Shown: positions 55,857-64,000 of the stretch, one piece after another
Layout of the letters: every line of letters starts with the position of its first letter
Position numbering within the stretch: position 1 is the stretch's first letter
Source of the DNA: Rossellomorea sp. y25
GTDB lineage: Bacteria > Bacillota > Bacilli > Bacillales > Bacillaceae_B
Direction of reading: 5' to 3'
DNA: 64,000 nucleotides
Assembly: GCF_038049935.1 (NCBI RefSeq)
Contig: NZ_CP145886.1
Coordinates: 1,806,501 to 1,870,500, forward strand
Notes under the pieces: model-generated
Database searches by the model: none
Told to the model about the DNA's origin: nothing
What the model saw: the letters and a program-made list of their open reading frames with translations, nothing else
Made by a program: the position numbers and the translations under genes

Positions 55857-56303
55857 ATGCTTGCTACTATAGAAAGAATGGAAATATTGGATTCAGCTGA
55901 CGAATTATCTCAGTGGATTTTAGAATCTGATGTGGCAGAAAATTATCGTAAGTCTTTATATAAACTTCGCAACAATTCTGAAACTCAACGAAAAATACAA
56001 ACCTTTTCGCGAATGAAAGAAAGTTACGAAGAAGTTCAACGCTTCGGACGTTACCACCCGGACTACAAAACCATCATGAAGGAAATCCGTGAAGTGAAAA
56101 GAGAAATGGACCTTGATGAGAATGTAGCGGAGTTCAGAAGAGTGGAAAACGAGCTGCAAGATCTCCTTGATCAGGTGAGCCTGCTAATCGGCCATTCCGT
56201 ATCTAAAAATGTAAAGGTTCCTTCAGGGAATCCTTTCTTCTCAAGCGGAGGATCCTGCGGGGGAGGCTGCGGTTCTGGCGGAAGCTGCGGCTGTTCAGCG
56301 TAA
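55857..56303 (+). CDS. ylbF: YlbF (RicF), Y-complex subunit
   Basis: 148 residues, helical YlbF/YmcA fold with a C-terminal cysteine-rich tail (CGGGCGSGGSCGCSA). With YmcA (RicA) and YaaT (RicT) it forms the Fe-S cluster Y-complex that stimulates RNase Y-dependent mRNA maturation and supports sporulation, competence and biofilm formation. The tail cysteines are likely cluster ligands. ATG 55857 lies seven bases after GGAGGTG; GTG 55848 is part of that site. Confidence 0.93.
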   Translation: MLATIERMEILDSADELSQWILESDVAENYRKSLYKLRNNSETQRKIQTFSRMKESYEEVQRFGRYHPDYKTIMKEIREVKREMDLDENVAEFRRVENELQDLLDQVSLLIGHSVSKNVKVPSGNPFFSSGGSCGGGCGSGGSCGCSA

Positions 56304-56311
56304 ACAAGTCG

Positions 56312-56346
56312 AAAGAAGAGCGGGCGATGTGTCCGCTCTTCTTTTA
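56312..56346. terminator. bidirectional terminator after ylbF
   Basis: AAAGAAGAGCGG/CCGCTCTTCTTT stem with a 9-base loop, next to the convergent gene ending at 56347. Confidence 0.85.
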
Positions 56347-56661
56347 TTACTGCCTTAACCGAACACAATCCACGCAGAGGTTCCCGCAGCAAAACATCTT
56401 TTCCTGGGGAACATAAAACCGGTGGCGATATACATATATTGATTCTTCTTCCCTGAAAAAGATCGTATCAGAATGCAATCTCTTTCCCCGCATCGCTCTA
56501 GCCGACCACTTTTTAATGGAGTACTCGATGTCGCTTTTCTCTTTATTGGATTGTATATAGATGAATGGAATGCCTGCGCTCCATTTTACACGGGCATCCT
56601 CAATCCCGTCTTCTTGTCGAAGCTGATCGATAAAAAAGTCCCAAATCACATTTAAGTCCAT
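56347..56661 (-). CDS. Small protein with C-terminal cysteine cluster, unknown
   Basis: 104 residues. The C-terminus MFCCGNLCVDCVRLRQ holds four cysteines within nine residues, a possible zinc or Fe-S site; the front part is a mixed alpha/beta domain rich in Trp and charged residues. GGAGGG lies five bases before ATG 56661, so translation is well supported. No family recognised; inserted between ylbF and ylbG. Confidence 0.7.
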   Translation of the reverse strand: MDLNVIWDFFIDQLRQEDGIEDARVKWSAGIPFIYIQSNKEKSDIEYSIKKWSARAMRGKRLHSDTIFFREEESIYVYRHRFYVPQEKMFCCGNLCVDCVRLRQ

Positions 56662-56799
56662 GGTGGCCCTCCGTTTTCTACTTCATTATGTAGTATTCAC
56701 TGTACGCTTATTTAATGTAAGTTAAGACCATTACATATTGCTTACCCCCACATTATTATGCTAGACTTATAAAAAAGTGATTCCTAGAGGGGAAACTAT

Positions 56800-57075
56800 A
56801 TGTTAACAGAGAGACAAGGTTTAGTTGTTTGGTTACATAGTTTGAAGCATGCCAAGTCCCTGAGACGATTTGGGAATGTTCACTATGTTTCAAAGAAAAT
56901 GAAATATGTTGTACTTTATTGTAATCAGGATGAAATTGACTCTGTAATGGAACGAATAGCTACCTATTCATATGTGAAAAAAGTAGATCCTTCATTTAAG
57001 CCATTTATTAAGTCTGTTTTTGAAAATTCCCGCCCCGATAAGGCGAAGGAATATGATTACAAAATGGGATTTTAA
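56800..57075 (+). CDS. ylbG: UPF0298 family protein YlbG
   Basis: 91 residues, [44 protein letters not shown], diagnostic of the UPF0298/YlbG family (ferredoxin-like fold). ATG after AGAGGGG. Function unknown. Confidence 0.9.
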   Translation: MLTERQGLVVWLHSLKHAKSLRRFGNVHYVSKKMKYVVLYCNQDEIDSVMERIATYSYVKKVDPSFKPFIKSVFENSRPDKAKEYDYKMGF

Positions 57076-57080
57076 TGTTT

Positions 57081-57114
57081 GCTGCCAAAGACTGTTGTTT
57101 TGGCAGCTTTTTTC
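57081..57114 (+). terminator. terminator after ylbG
   Basis: GCTGCCAAA/TTTGGCAGC stem and six T. Confidence 0.88.
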
Positions 57115-57162
57115 TTAAGTATGAATAGCTCCCCGTTCAAAAAGCTGCACGATTAACATACC

Positions 57163-57552
57163 TTATTGTAAAGGCAGTATATAATGATTCAAGCGCAGTA
57201 TCGCAATCAGATGTTGATAGTACAATGCCTTTTCTGGATATAAAGTGGATGGTTTAACATCCATTTGGATAATGACCTTGTCTAATTCCTTAGCTGTTTC
57301 TTCAAAAAGGGAGTAGCGCTGGTTCGGTGTGATGTTCGGGTTTGGAATTCCTTCCCTGCACACATAGATTGCTTGGAATTTCCCCTGTTCTGTAGGTTTC
57401 ATCACAAGAGCCAGGGATGAAACGGCCCGATTCTTTACAATTGTATGAAATGTCATCATATGCTGTAATCGTTCTTTATTAGCTTTTGCTAGCTCCATTA
57501 GTTCATAAATATCTGAATATCCTTCTCCTAATTCTATAAAACGTTGAATCAT
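57163..57552 (-). CDS. Conserved protein of unknown function
   Basis: 129 residues starting MIQRFIELGEGYSDIYELMELAKANKERL; alternating helix and strand (SSLALVMKPTEQGKFQAIYVCREGIPNPN). It looks like a conserved Bacillaceae protein but no domain was recognised. AAGGAG is nine bases from the ATG. Confidence 0.72.
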   Translation of the reverse strand: MIQRFIELGEGYSDIYELMELAKANKERLQHMMTFHTIVKNRAVSSLALVMKPTEQGKFQAIYVCREGIPNPNITPNQRYSLFEETAKELDKVIIQMDVKPSTLYPEKALYYQHLIAILRLNHYILPLQ

Positions 57553-57652
57553 TCATTCAATCTCCTTTTCTTACCGAGTTTATCAATTCCTTATTATTTC
57601 AAACATATAGTCATAAGTAAAGATTCTAAAATAACTTATAGGGGTGATCGTG

Positions 57653-57970
57653 ATGGTATGGTTATTTCTTTTTATCGTCCTGGGGTTATCATGTTTGTAT
57701 GTAATGGGTGGGAGGCTTGAAAGGAAAGAGATTGTTGAGATAAAGAATAGTGATTCTTTTATAGTGTCAGCGATCCTATCCACACTGGCGGCTCACGGAA
57801 TCTTATCCCTCATAGAAGAAAATGAACTGCAAAACTCTACTCTTGAAGGTTTACAAGAAACTCTTATCGGTAATGGTTTGGTCGATAAAAGTGAATGGAA
57901 TCATTTACTGAGCGATCATTTAGGCGACTCCCCTTTTCTTACAGACAGTAAAGATCTGGATATTGTATGA
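57653..57970 (+). CDS. Small membrane-anchored protein, unknown
   Basis: About 105 residues: one N-terminal helix (VWLFLFIVLGLSCLYVMGG) then a cytosolic acidic helical domain. ATG 57653 (or GTG 57650) follows AGGGGTGATC; GTG 57644 lies inside that site. No recognised domain. Precedes the 469-residue exported protein by 87 nt. Confidence 0.62.
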   Translation: MVWLFLFIVLGLSCLYVMGGRLERKEIVEIKNSDSFIVSAILSTLAAHGILSLIEENELQNSTLEGLQETLIGNGLVDKSEWNHLLSDHLGDSPFLTDSKDLDIV

Positions 57971-58057
57971 ATAAATGGCAATATCCTTAAAATATTCCAC
58001 AATTAGCTGCTGGAATCTGCTATTCTTTATGTAGCAGACGGAGTTAAGGAGTATGGT

Positions 58058-59467
58058 ATGAAACGCATTCTATTTACATTTGGTCTACTTATGGTACTGA
58101 TTAGTTTTAGCATTCTTTTCTTTCAATGGATGGGGTTTACGACGGAAAGTGCCGAAGAGTCCGGTGCAGTAAAGGTGAATCAGTCTTATTCCATTACGCA
58201 TACGGGAGACGAATTCATTGTTACTCAAACCATTCATTTTTTATCATCGATCCCTGAACGTATATCAATTGAGTGGCCAGATCATGCAAGGGATTTTTTA
58301 TGTGTCAATGACAGAGGGGAAGATTGTTTCACAAAAGAAGACGGGGAATTCTTATTAAGTAATCTCTATGATGACCTACAGGAGATCACGATTACCTATA
58401 CATTCGAACAGCCACTTAATGCAGAAGTAATGTTAGTAAAAGATTGGCATCCCACACTTTCCTCTGTTTTTACAATAAATACGGATATTCAAATAACAGA
58501 AAAGAGCTTCAGGACTGGAAAATGGATAACAGGATATAAATCTGCCAGCCATAAAAAAATGAAATATATTGATTACTATTCCTTCAGCGGTGGAAGTGAG
58601 CCTTCCGCTTTATATTGGACAGAAGAGACGATGTTAGAAAAAAAATCATCTACAGTGAGAATGTTGTACGACACGACGGTCATCAAAGATATCGGTATGG
58701 CTTCCCTGAGTTCCTTTGAAGGATTTGTGACCGTCATCATGACGAACAAAATAAAGCCCTATCAATCTCCATATTTGATTGTGAGGAACACAGCTGAAGA
58801 GGAGCTCCTGGATGATGTGAAAGGCGGCTTACTGTATCAACAGTATGCTTCCACTGATGAAGAGGTTTGGCTCAAAGAGTTTATTGTTGGCATCATCTTA
58901 AAAAAACAACCGCACACTTCAAATTCCGCATGGGCGTATAAGGAATTAATTGAAGGACTAACCTCCTCCCAATTGGATGCATTTAAGCGAAGAATTGAAG
59001 GGGAAAAGACAAAATCGGTCGATGCATTAAAATTAGATATGATTTTAGGAGCGGTTACAGGCTTTGAATCTACATTTTTTAATGAAAGTGCAAAAGGAAG
59101 AAAGAATGTCCCAATGGTTCTTAAAAACGATCACCCGGTGTTCATCAATAAGAAATCCCATAACCTGTCTTACATTTCTTATAAACAGAAAGAGTTAATT
59201 CAATTTCCACAAGCAGTGAGGGCTCTTGGACTGGATATAAAAGAGATTCAGCCCAACGTATTTTTCACATCGATAAACGGAAATACATTCAGGTTTTATG
59301 TGAATGAAGATTATTTTATTTATAATGAAGAAAATTACGGCTTATTAACGAAGCCTGTGCAAACGGTTGGAGGCTCCATTTATATGGATGTTCACTGGTT
59401 TGAGAAATTGTTTAATGTAAAAGTGGTGAATAAAGGAAATTCAATCGAAATTAAAGAAGAAATGTAA
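58058..59467 (+). CDS. Exported protein with copper-amine-oxidase N-like domain
   Basis: 469 residues. N-terminal signal anchor (about 5-25), then a long beta-rich region beginning SYSITHTGDEFIVTQTIHFLSSIPERISIEWPDH, a helical middle (270-345) and a C-terminal CuAO_N1-like stalk domain (about 355-466: VFINKKSHNLSYISYKQ...AVRALGLDIKEIQ...YMDVHWFEKLFNVKV). That domain type is a cell-surface module and not catalytic. AAGGAG precedes the ATG. Function unknown. Confidence 0.75.
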   Translation: MKRILFTFGLLMVLISFSILFFQWMGFTTESAEESGAVKVNQSYSITHTGDEFIVTQTIHFLSSIPERISIEWPDHARDFLCVNDRGEDCFTKEDGEFLLSNLYDDLQEITITYTFEQPLNAEVMLVKDWHPTLSSVFTINTDIQITEKSFRTGKWITGYKSASHKKMKYIDYYSFSGGSEPSALYWTEETMLEKKSSTVRMLYDTTVIKDIGMASLSSFEGFVTVIMTNKIKPYQSPYLIVRNTAEEELLDDVKGGLLYQQYASTDEEVWLKEFIVGIILKKQPHTSNSAWAYKELIEGLTSSQLDAFKRRIEGEKTKSVDALKLDMILGAVTGFESTFFNESAKGRKNVPMVLKNDHPVFINKKSHNLSYISYKQKELIQFPQAVRALGLDIKEIQPNVFFTSINGNTFRFYVNEDYFIYNEENYGLLTKPVQTVGGSIYMDVHWFEKLFNVKVVNKGNSIEIKEEM

Positions 59468-59470
59468 AAA

Positions 59471-59500
59471 GCCCTGCAGAAATTCTGCAGGGTCCTTCTA
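59471..59500 (+). terminator. weak terminator-like hairpin
   Basis: CCCTGCAGAA/TTCTGCAGGG with a single-base centre; the following tract TCCTTCTATAT is only moderately T-rich. Confidence 0.5.
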
Positions 59501-59728
59501 TATCCATTTCTGGAAAGAAGGCAAAGGGAGAGGAGAAACCGGAGGAAGAACTTATGGGGAATCGTAAGTCTTCTCCGCGGTTGGCAACAACATCAGTTAG
59601 GATGCTGTTACTTCCATTATCACCTATCAAAATGATTTTATACATTTTTGGAACAATTTCAGTATGTAGCGATATCTGTCGAGATATGATAGGATAGTGA
59701 AGAAAAAATACATATATGGTGGATGATT

Positions 59729-60812
<1,084 letters not shown>

Positions 60813-60819
60813 TTAAACA

Positions 60820-60908
60820 GGGTTGATCCAGGTGTCTAAACCTTAACTTACACATGATGTGAAAAGTAAACCGGCATAGGCAAAAGGATCAACCCCTTTC
60901 TTTATTTA
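60820..60908. terminator. long-loop terminator between coaD and ylbJ
   Basis: GGGTTGATCC (60820-60829) pairs with GGATCAACCC (60886-60895) across 56 bases, followed by CTTTCTTTATTTAT. Convergent position supports a terminator despite the long loop. Confidence 0.5.
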
Positions 60909-62122
60909 TACACTTGTCTTCTTGCATACAGAACGATATAGAGAATCAAACTGAAAATCGTGATCACTGGTCCTGCAGTCTTAAACCAATATAGCATTTC
61001 CGTCCAGAATGCATTATTCTTCATTGCGAATACGGGTATGGCATTTGAGAGCTGCTCATCGGAAAATCTCTCATATATCGGCTTCCAAATCAGGATGGTC
61101 GTGATGGACGCGGCTATTCCGTGAACAAAACGGGCATAGAAAAAAGGTTTGAACCGTATATCGGTTTCGGCTAATATGCTTGCCACTTGTGCTTGGACAC
61201 TAAATCCACTGAACCCTAATATAAAGCTTGTAATAATGGCTTGCTGAAGGAGAGTGGCTTCATTTACTCCACTTGTCAGTTTTGAGCCTAACGTAATTTC
61301 AAATAAGCCGGATATAAAAGGAATACTTAATTGCTCTGGTAATTGAAGCAGAATAAATAAAGTTGACAACCCTTCTGCAAAAAAGGTCGTAATGTGAAGA
61401 TGGTAAAGCATTTTATTAATGACCGAAAATAAGATAATGAAACCACCGATCATTAGTAAGGTTTGAATAGAAGAGGTGACAGCATCTCCCAAGAGTTTAC
61501 CTATAGGGCGCTTATCTTGCAGTCTTGTGCGATGAAGGGCAGAAAAGGCTTCCCGAATGATAAAGCCCTTTTTTCTGGGAGAGCGATTCCTCATTTCTTC
61601 CTTTTCTTTTCCACCATAGAACCTCATGACGACACCTACACAGATGTTTCCAATATAATGAGCGGCAGCTAAAACAATGCCAAGGGTAGCGTTTTGAAAG
61701 AAGCCGACTGACACAGCTCCAAATATGAATAAAGGATTGGAAGAGTTCGTGAAGGAAACAAGGCGCTCTGCTTCCAGTTTGGTGATTTGTTCTTCTTGTC
61801 TCAGGCGAGCCGTCAATTTGGCTCCCGATGGAAACCCGGATGCCATTCCCATTGCCCACACAAACCCTCCGACTCCGGGGACCCGAAATAATGGCCTCAT
61901 CAAGGGCTCCAGAATGACCCCGATAAACCTGACCACCCCAAATCCAATCAACATTTCAGACACGATAAAAAATGGCAGTAAGGAAGGGAAAACGATCTCC
62001 CACCACATATCTAATCCACGTATGGACGCCTCAAGAGATTCTCCGGGCATTATGATGAGAGATACCGCAAACACCGTCACGCTTATGGATAAAGCCAAGG
62101 TTTTGATTTTCGATTTGAACAA
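60902..62122 (-). CDS. ylbJ: Sporulation integral membrane protein YlbJ
   Basis: 406 residues with about eight membrane helices of the nucleoside-recognition-like (Gate) fold: FPSLLPFFIVSEMLIGFGVVRFIG near 45, VWAMGMASGFPSGAKLTARLRQ near 88 and SFTNSSNPLFIFGAVSVGF near 118. In B. subtilis it is SigE-controlled and needed for heat-resistant spores. Starts at TTG 62122, eight bases after GGGGG. Confidence 0.92.
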   Translation of the reverse strand: MFKSKIKTLALSISVTVFAVSLIIMPGESLEASIRGLDMWWEIVFPSLLPFFIVSEMLIGFGVVRFIGVILEPLMRPLFRVPGVGGFVWAMGMASGFPSGAKLTARLRQEEQITKLEAERLVSFTNSSNPLFIFGAVSVGFFQNATLGIVLAAAHYIGNICVGVVMRFYGGKEKEEMRNRSPRKKGFIIREAFSALHRTRLQDKRPIGKLLGDAVTSSIQTLLMIGGFIILFSVINKMLYHLHITTFFAEGLSTLFILLQLPEQLSIPFISGLFEITLGSKLTSGVNEATLLQQAIITSFILGFSGFSVQAQVASILAETDIRFKPFFYARFVHGIAASITTILIWKPIYERFSDEQLSNAIPVFAMKNNAFWTEMLYWFKTAGPVITIFSLILYIVLYARRQVYK

Positions 62123-62299
62123 CCGGACTTCCCCCTCTTATGAAATAAGTTCCTTCTATATCAATTCCTTGTGAAATGGGAAAAGAATGATAAAATGGGA
62201 TTAATTCAACTTGTCCTCATATTATTCAATATACTCATACATAATTGAAATAGACCATATGATGAAATGTACCGATAACTCGGGAAAAGGGGGAAGGGC

Positions 62300-63079
62300 A
62301 TGGAGAGACCGAAAATTGGATTAGCCCTCGGCTCGGGTGGGGCAAGAGGTTTTGCACATTTAGGCGTGTTAAAGGCATTTGATGATGCGAAGATTCCGAT
62401 TGATATGATAGCAGGAAGCAGTATGGGTGCTTTGGTCGGCTGCTTTTATGGGGTAGGGCATAAGATGGAAGACCTTTACAAGCTTTCTACCACCTTCAGA
62501 AGAAAATATTATTTAGACTTTACCGTTCCGAAGATGGGATTTATTTCGGGTAAACGGATAAGAGAATTCATTCGGCTTTTTACACATAATAAAAATATTG
62601 AAGATTTAAACATCCCCGTAAGTGTAGTCGCTACAGACATAACAAATGGTGAAAAAGTGGTATTTACGACGGGACCTGTTTCAAGTGCGGTTCGGGCAAG
62701 TATTGCGATTCCAGGTATATTTGTACCTGAAAGAATAAACGGCCGTTTACTCGTGGACGGAGGAGTCATTGACCGGGTACCCGTTTCGGTTGTAAAAGAG
62801 ATGGGTGCCGACATCGTCATAGGAGTCGATGTATCTCATGTGAAACGTAATGCAGAAATCACAACGATCTATGATGTGATTATGCAAAGCATCGATATCC
62901 TTCAACTAGAAATCGTCGCACACAGGGAATTTGCCTCCGACTTTATGATAAGACCCCATGTAGAAATGTACAGTACCAGAGCGTTCAAAAATATTGAAGA
63001 AATTATAGATATGGGAGAGGAAGAGGCAAAGAAGGTTATTCCTTCTATTCAGAAAGTTTTAGATAATTGGAAGGAGTAA
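62300..63079 (+). CDS. ylbK: Patatin-like phospholipase YlbK (RssA family)
   Basis: 259-residue serine hydrolase with a Ser-Asp dyad. The oxyanion loop GSGGARGFAHLGVL is near residue 12, the nucleophile Ser is in AGSSMGAL near 40 and the Asp in LVDGGVIDRVP near 155. Probably acts on lipids; substrate unknown. ATG after GGGGGAAGGG. ylbL begins 4 nt after its stop. Confidence 0.92.
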   Translation: MERPKIGLALGSGGARGFAHLGVLKAFDDAKIPIDMIAGSSMGALVGCFYGVGHKMEDLYKLSTTFRRKYYLDFTVPKMGFISGKRIREFIRLFTHNKNIEDLNIPVSVVATDITNGEKVVFTTGPVSSAVRASIAIPGIFVPERINGRLLVDGGVIDRVPVSVVKEMGADIVIGVDVSHVKRNAEITTIYDVIMQSIDILQLEIVAHREFASDFMIRPHVEMYSTRAFKNIEEIIDMGEEEAKKVIPSIQKVLDNWKE

Positions 63080-63083
63080 GAAC

Positions 63084-64000
63084 ATGAAAACGAAAACATT
63101 AATTAGAACCTTAGTCATCATGACCATTTTTATGGTTGCTACATCCTTTTATTATCTTCCATTCTATGTAACGAAGCCGGGAGGTGCACATGAACTGGAT
63201 CCGATCGTAGAAGTGAAGGATGGATATGAGGATGAAGGTGAATTAATGCTTACAACCGTCAGGATGGGTAGAGCAAATATCTATGCCTATCTTATTGCCA
63301 GCATAAAAAAATACGAATATATATTTCCTGTTGAAGAAATCAGAAGTCCTCATGAAAGTGACGAGGAATATAATCTTCGTCAACTTCACCTTATGGCCGA
63401 CTCTCAAAACCATGCCATTGAAGTGGCCTTCAAAAAAGCAGGTAAACCCTATGAATACACATATAAAGGTATCTATGTCTTAAATATTTACCCGTCGATG
63501 CCAGCCGAGGAAGTTTTGATGCCTGGTGATCGTATTACAGCCGTTGATGGGAATGCATTTCAATCATCAGAGGAATTCATTGAATATGTGAGTAAGAAAA
63601 AAAGTGGGGATAGTGTGAAGATTACCTTCGTTCGGGATAAGGAAGAAATGGTGGAGACGATTTCCTTGGAGGCTTTCCCTGATATGCCCGATAAAGTAGG
63701 TCTTGGTATTACGCTGAGTGACGATAAAGACATCAAAACAGACCCACCGGTGGAACTGGATACTGAAGAGATTGGTGGCCCTTCCGCAGGATTGATGTTT
63801 AGCTTGGAGATTTATAATCAACTAACGAAGGATGACATTACGAAGGGTCATTCTATTGCGGGAACCGGGACGATTTCCGAAAACGGGGAAGTTGGACGCA
63901 TTGGCGGTATAGAGCAGAAGGTCATTGCGGCTGACAAAGCGGGTGCAGAGTATTTTCTTGCTCCCCATGAAACGGTTACAAAGGAAATGAAAGAAAAATA
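63084..64000 (+). CDS. ylbL: Lon-like PDZ serine protease YlbL (3' end cut by window)
   Basis: Open to the window end, at least 305 residues. N-terminal membrane anchor (about 8-30), PDZ domain (about 125-205, GIYVLNIYPSMPAEEVLMPGDRITAVDG), then the Lon-type protease domain with nucleophile Ser234 in GGPSAGLM and general base Lys279 in GIEQKVIAADKAG. Acts outside the membrane in this family. AAGGAG lies before the ATG; coupled to ylbK. Roughly 35 residues are missing compared with B. subtilis YlbL. Confidence 0.93.
   Translation, partial: MKTKTLIRTLVIMTIFMVATSFYYLPFYVTKPGGAHELDPIVEVKDGYEDEGELMLTTVRMGRANIYAYLIASIKKYEYIFPVEEIRSPHESDEEYNLRQLHLMADSQNHAIEVAFKKAGKPYEYTYKGIYVLNIYPSMPAEEVLMPGDRITAVDGNAFQSSEEFIEYVSKKKSGDSVKITFVRDKEEMVETISLEAFPDMPDKVGLGITLSDDKDIKTDPPVELDTEEIGGPSAGLMFSLEIYNQLTKDDITKGHSIAGTGTISENGEVGRIGGIEQKVIAADKAGAEYFLAPHETVTKEMKEK

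Overview
The window is chromosomal DNA from a low-GC, endospore-forming member of the Bacillaceae. Gene content and order follow the Bacillus subtilis chromosome from ykuU to ylbL almost gene for gene: ykuUV, yknUV, ktrC-rnjA-rpoY, ykrA-def-ykyA-pdhABCD-slp, the sr1/speA locus, yktAB-ykzI-suhB, ylaF-typA-ylaH-ylaI-ylaJ-ylaK-glsA-ylaN-ftsW-pyc-ctaA-ctaBCDEFG, and ylbA to ylbL. Sporulation-associated genes (ylbJ, ylbD), the Y-complex gene ylbF and a caa3 oxidase operon all fit an aerobic Bacillus-like soil or marine species. Species cannot be fixed by eye. No rRNA, tRNA, prophage, insertion-sequence transposase or CRISPR array is visible.

Layout. 1-5.1 kb: two thiol-redox proteins, then a heterodimeric ABC exporter with one degenerate ATP site. 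5.2-7.8 kb: a cytochrome bd-type oxidase pair behind a textbook Rex operator. 7.9-10.6 kb: KtrC K+ channel regulator convergent with RNase J1 and RNA polymerase epsilon. 10.6-11.5 kb: a gene-poor stretch with two decayed repeat elements and a 23-residue cationic peptide ORF. 11.5-19.4 kb: HAD phosphatase, peptide deformylase, YkyA lipoprotein and the pyruvate dehydrogenase operon. 19.5-23.3 kb: Slp lipoprotein, a deacetylase lipoprotein, the dual-function small RNA SR1 with its 39-residue peptide SR1P, and arginine decarboxylase. 23.5 kb: a nearly fully base-paired cloverleaf repeat. 23.8-35.6 kb: small conserved yla/ykt genes around TypA, a PIN-PhoH ATPase and glutaminase. 35.7-48.8 kb: FtsW, pyruvate carboxylase, haem A synthesis and caa3 oxidase genes, interrupted after ctaF by a tandem repeat array. 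48.9-64 kb: the ylb cluster including rsmD, coaD and the start of the Lon-like protease ylbL, cut by the window edge.

Functionally the region is dominated by pyruvate metabolism and respiration. PDH feeds acetyl-CoA and pyruvate carboxylase feeds oxaloacetate. SR1/SR1P, under two visible CcpN boxes, ties glycolytic state to GapA and RNase J1 (rnjA is also in this window). The bd and caa3 oxidases carry Rex and putative CcpA/ResD signals respectively.

The least explained material is intergenic: a 142-bp four-way-junction element (23550-23691) with a decayed relative at 10813-10934, a roughly 122-bp tandem repeat (46996-47284) whose stem sequences differ between units yet stay complementary, and the small cationic peptide at 11231-11302.
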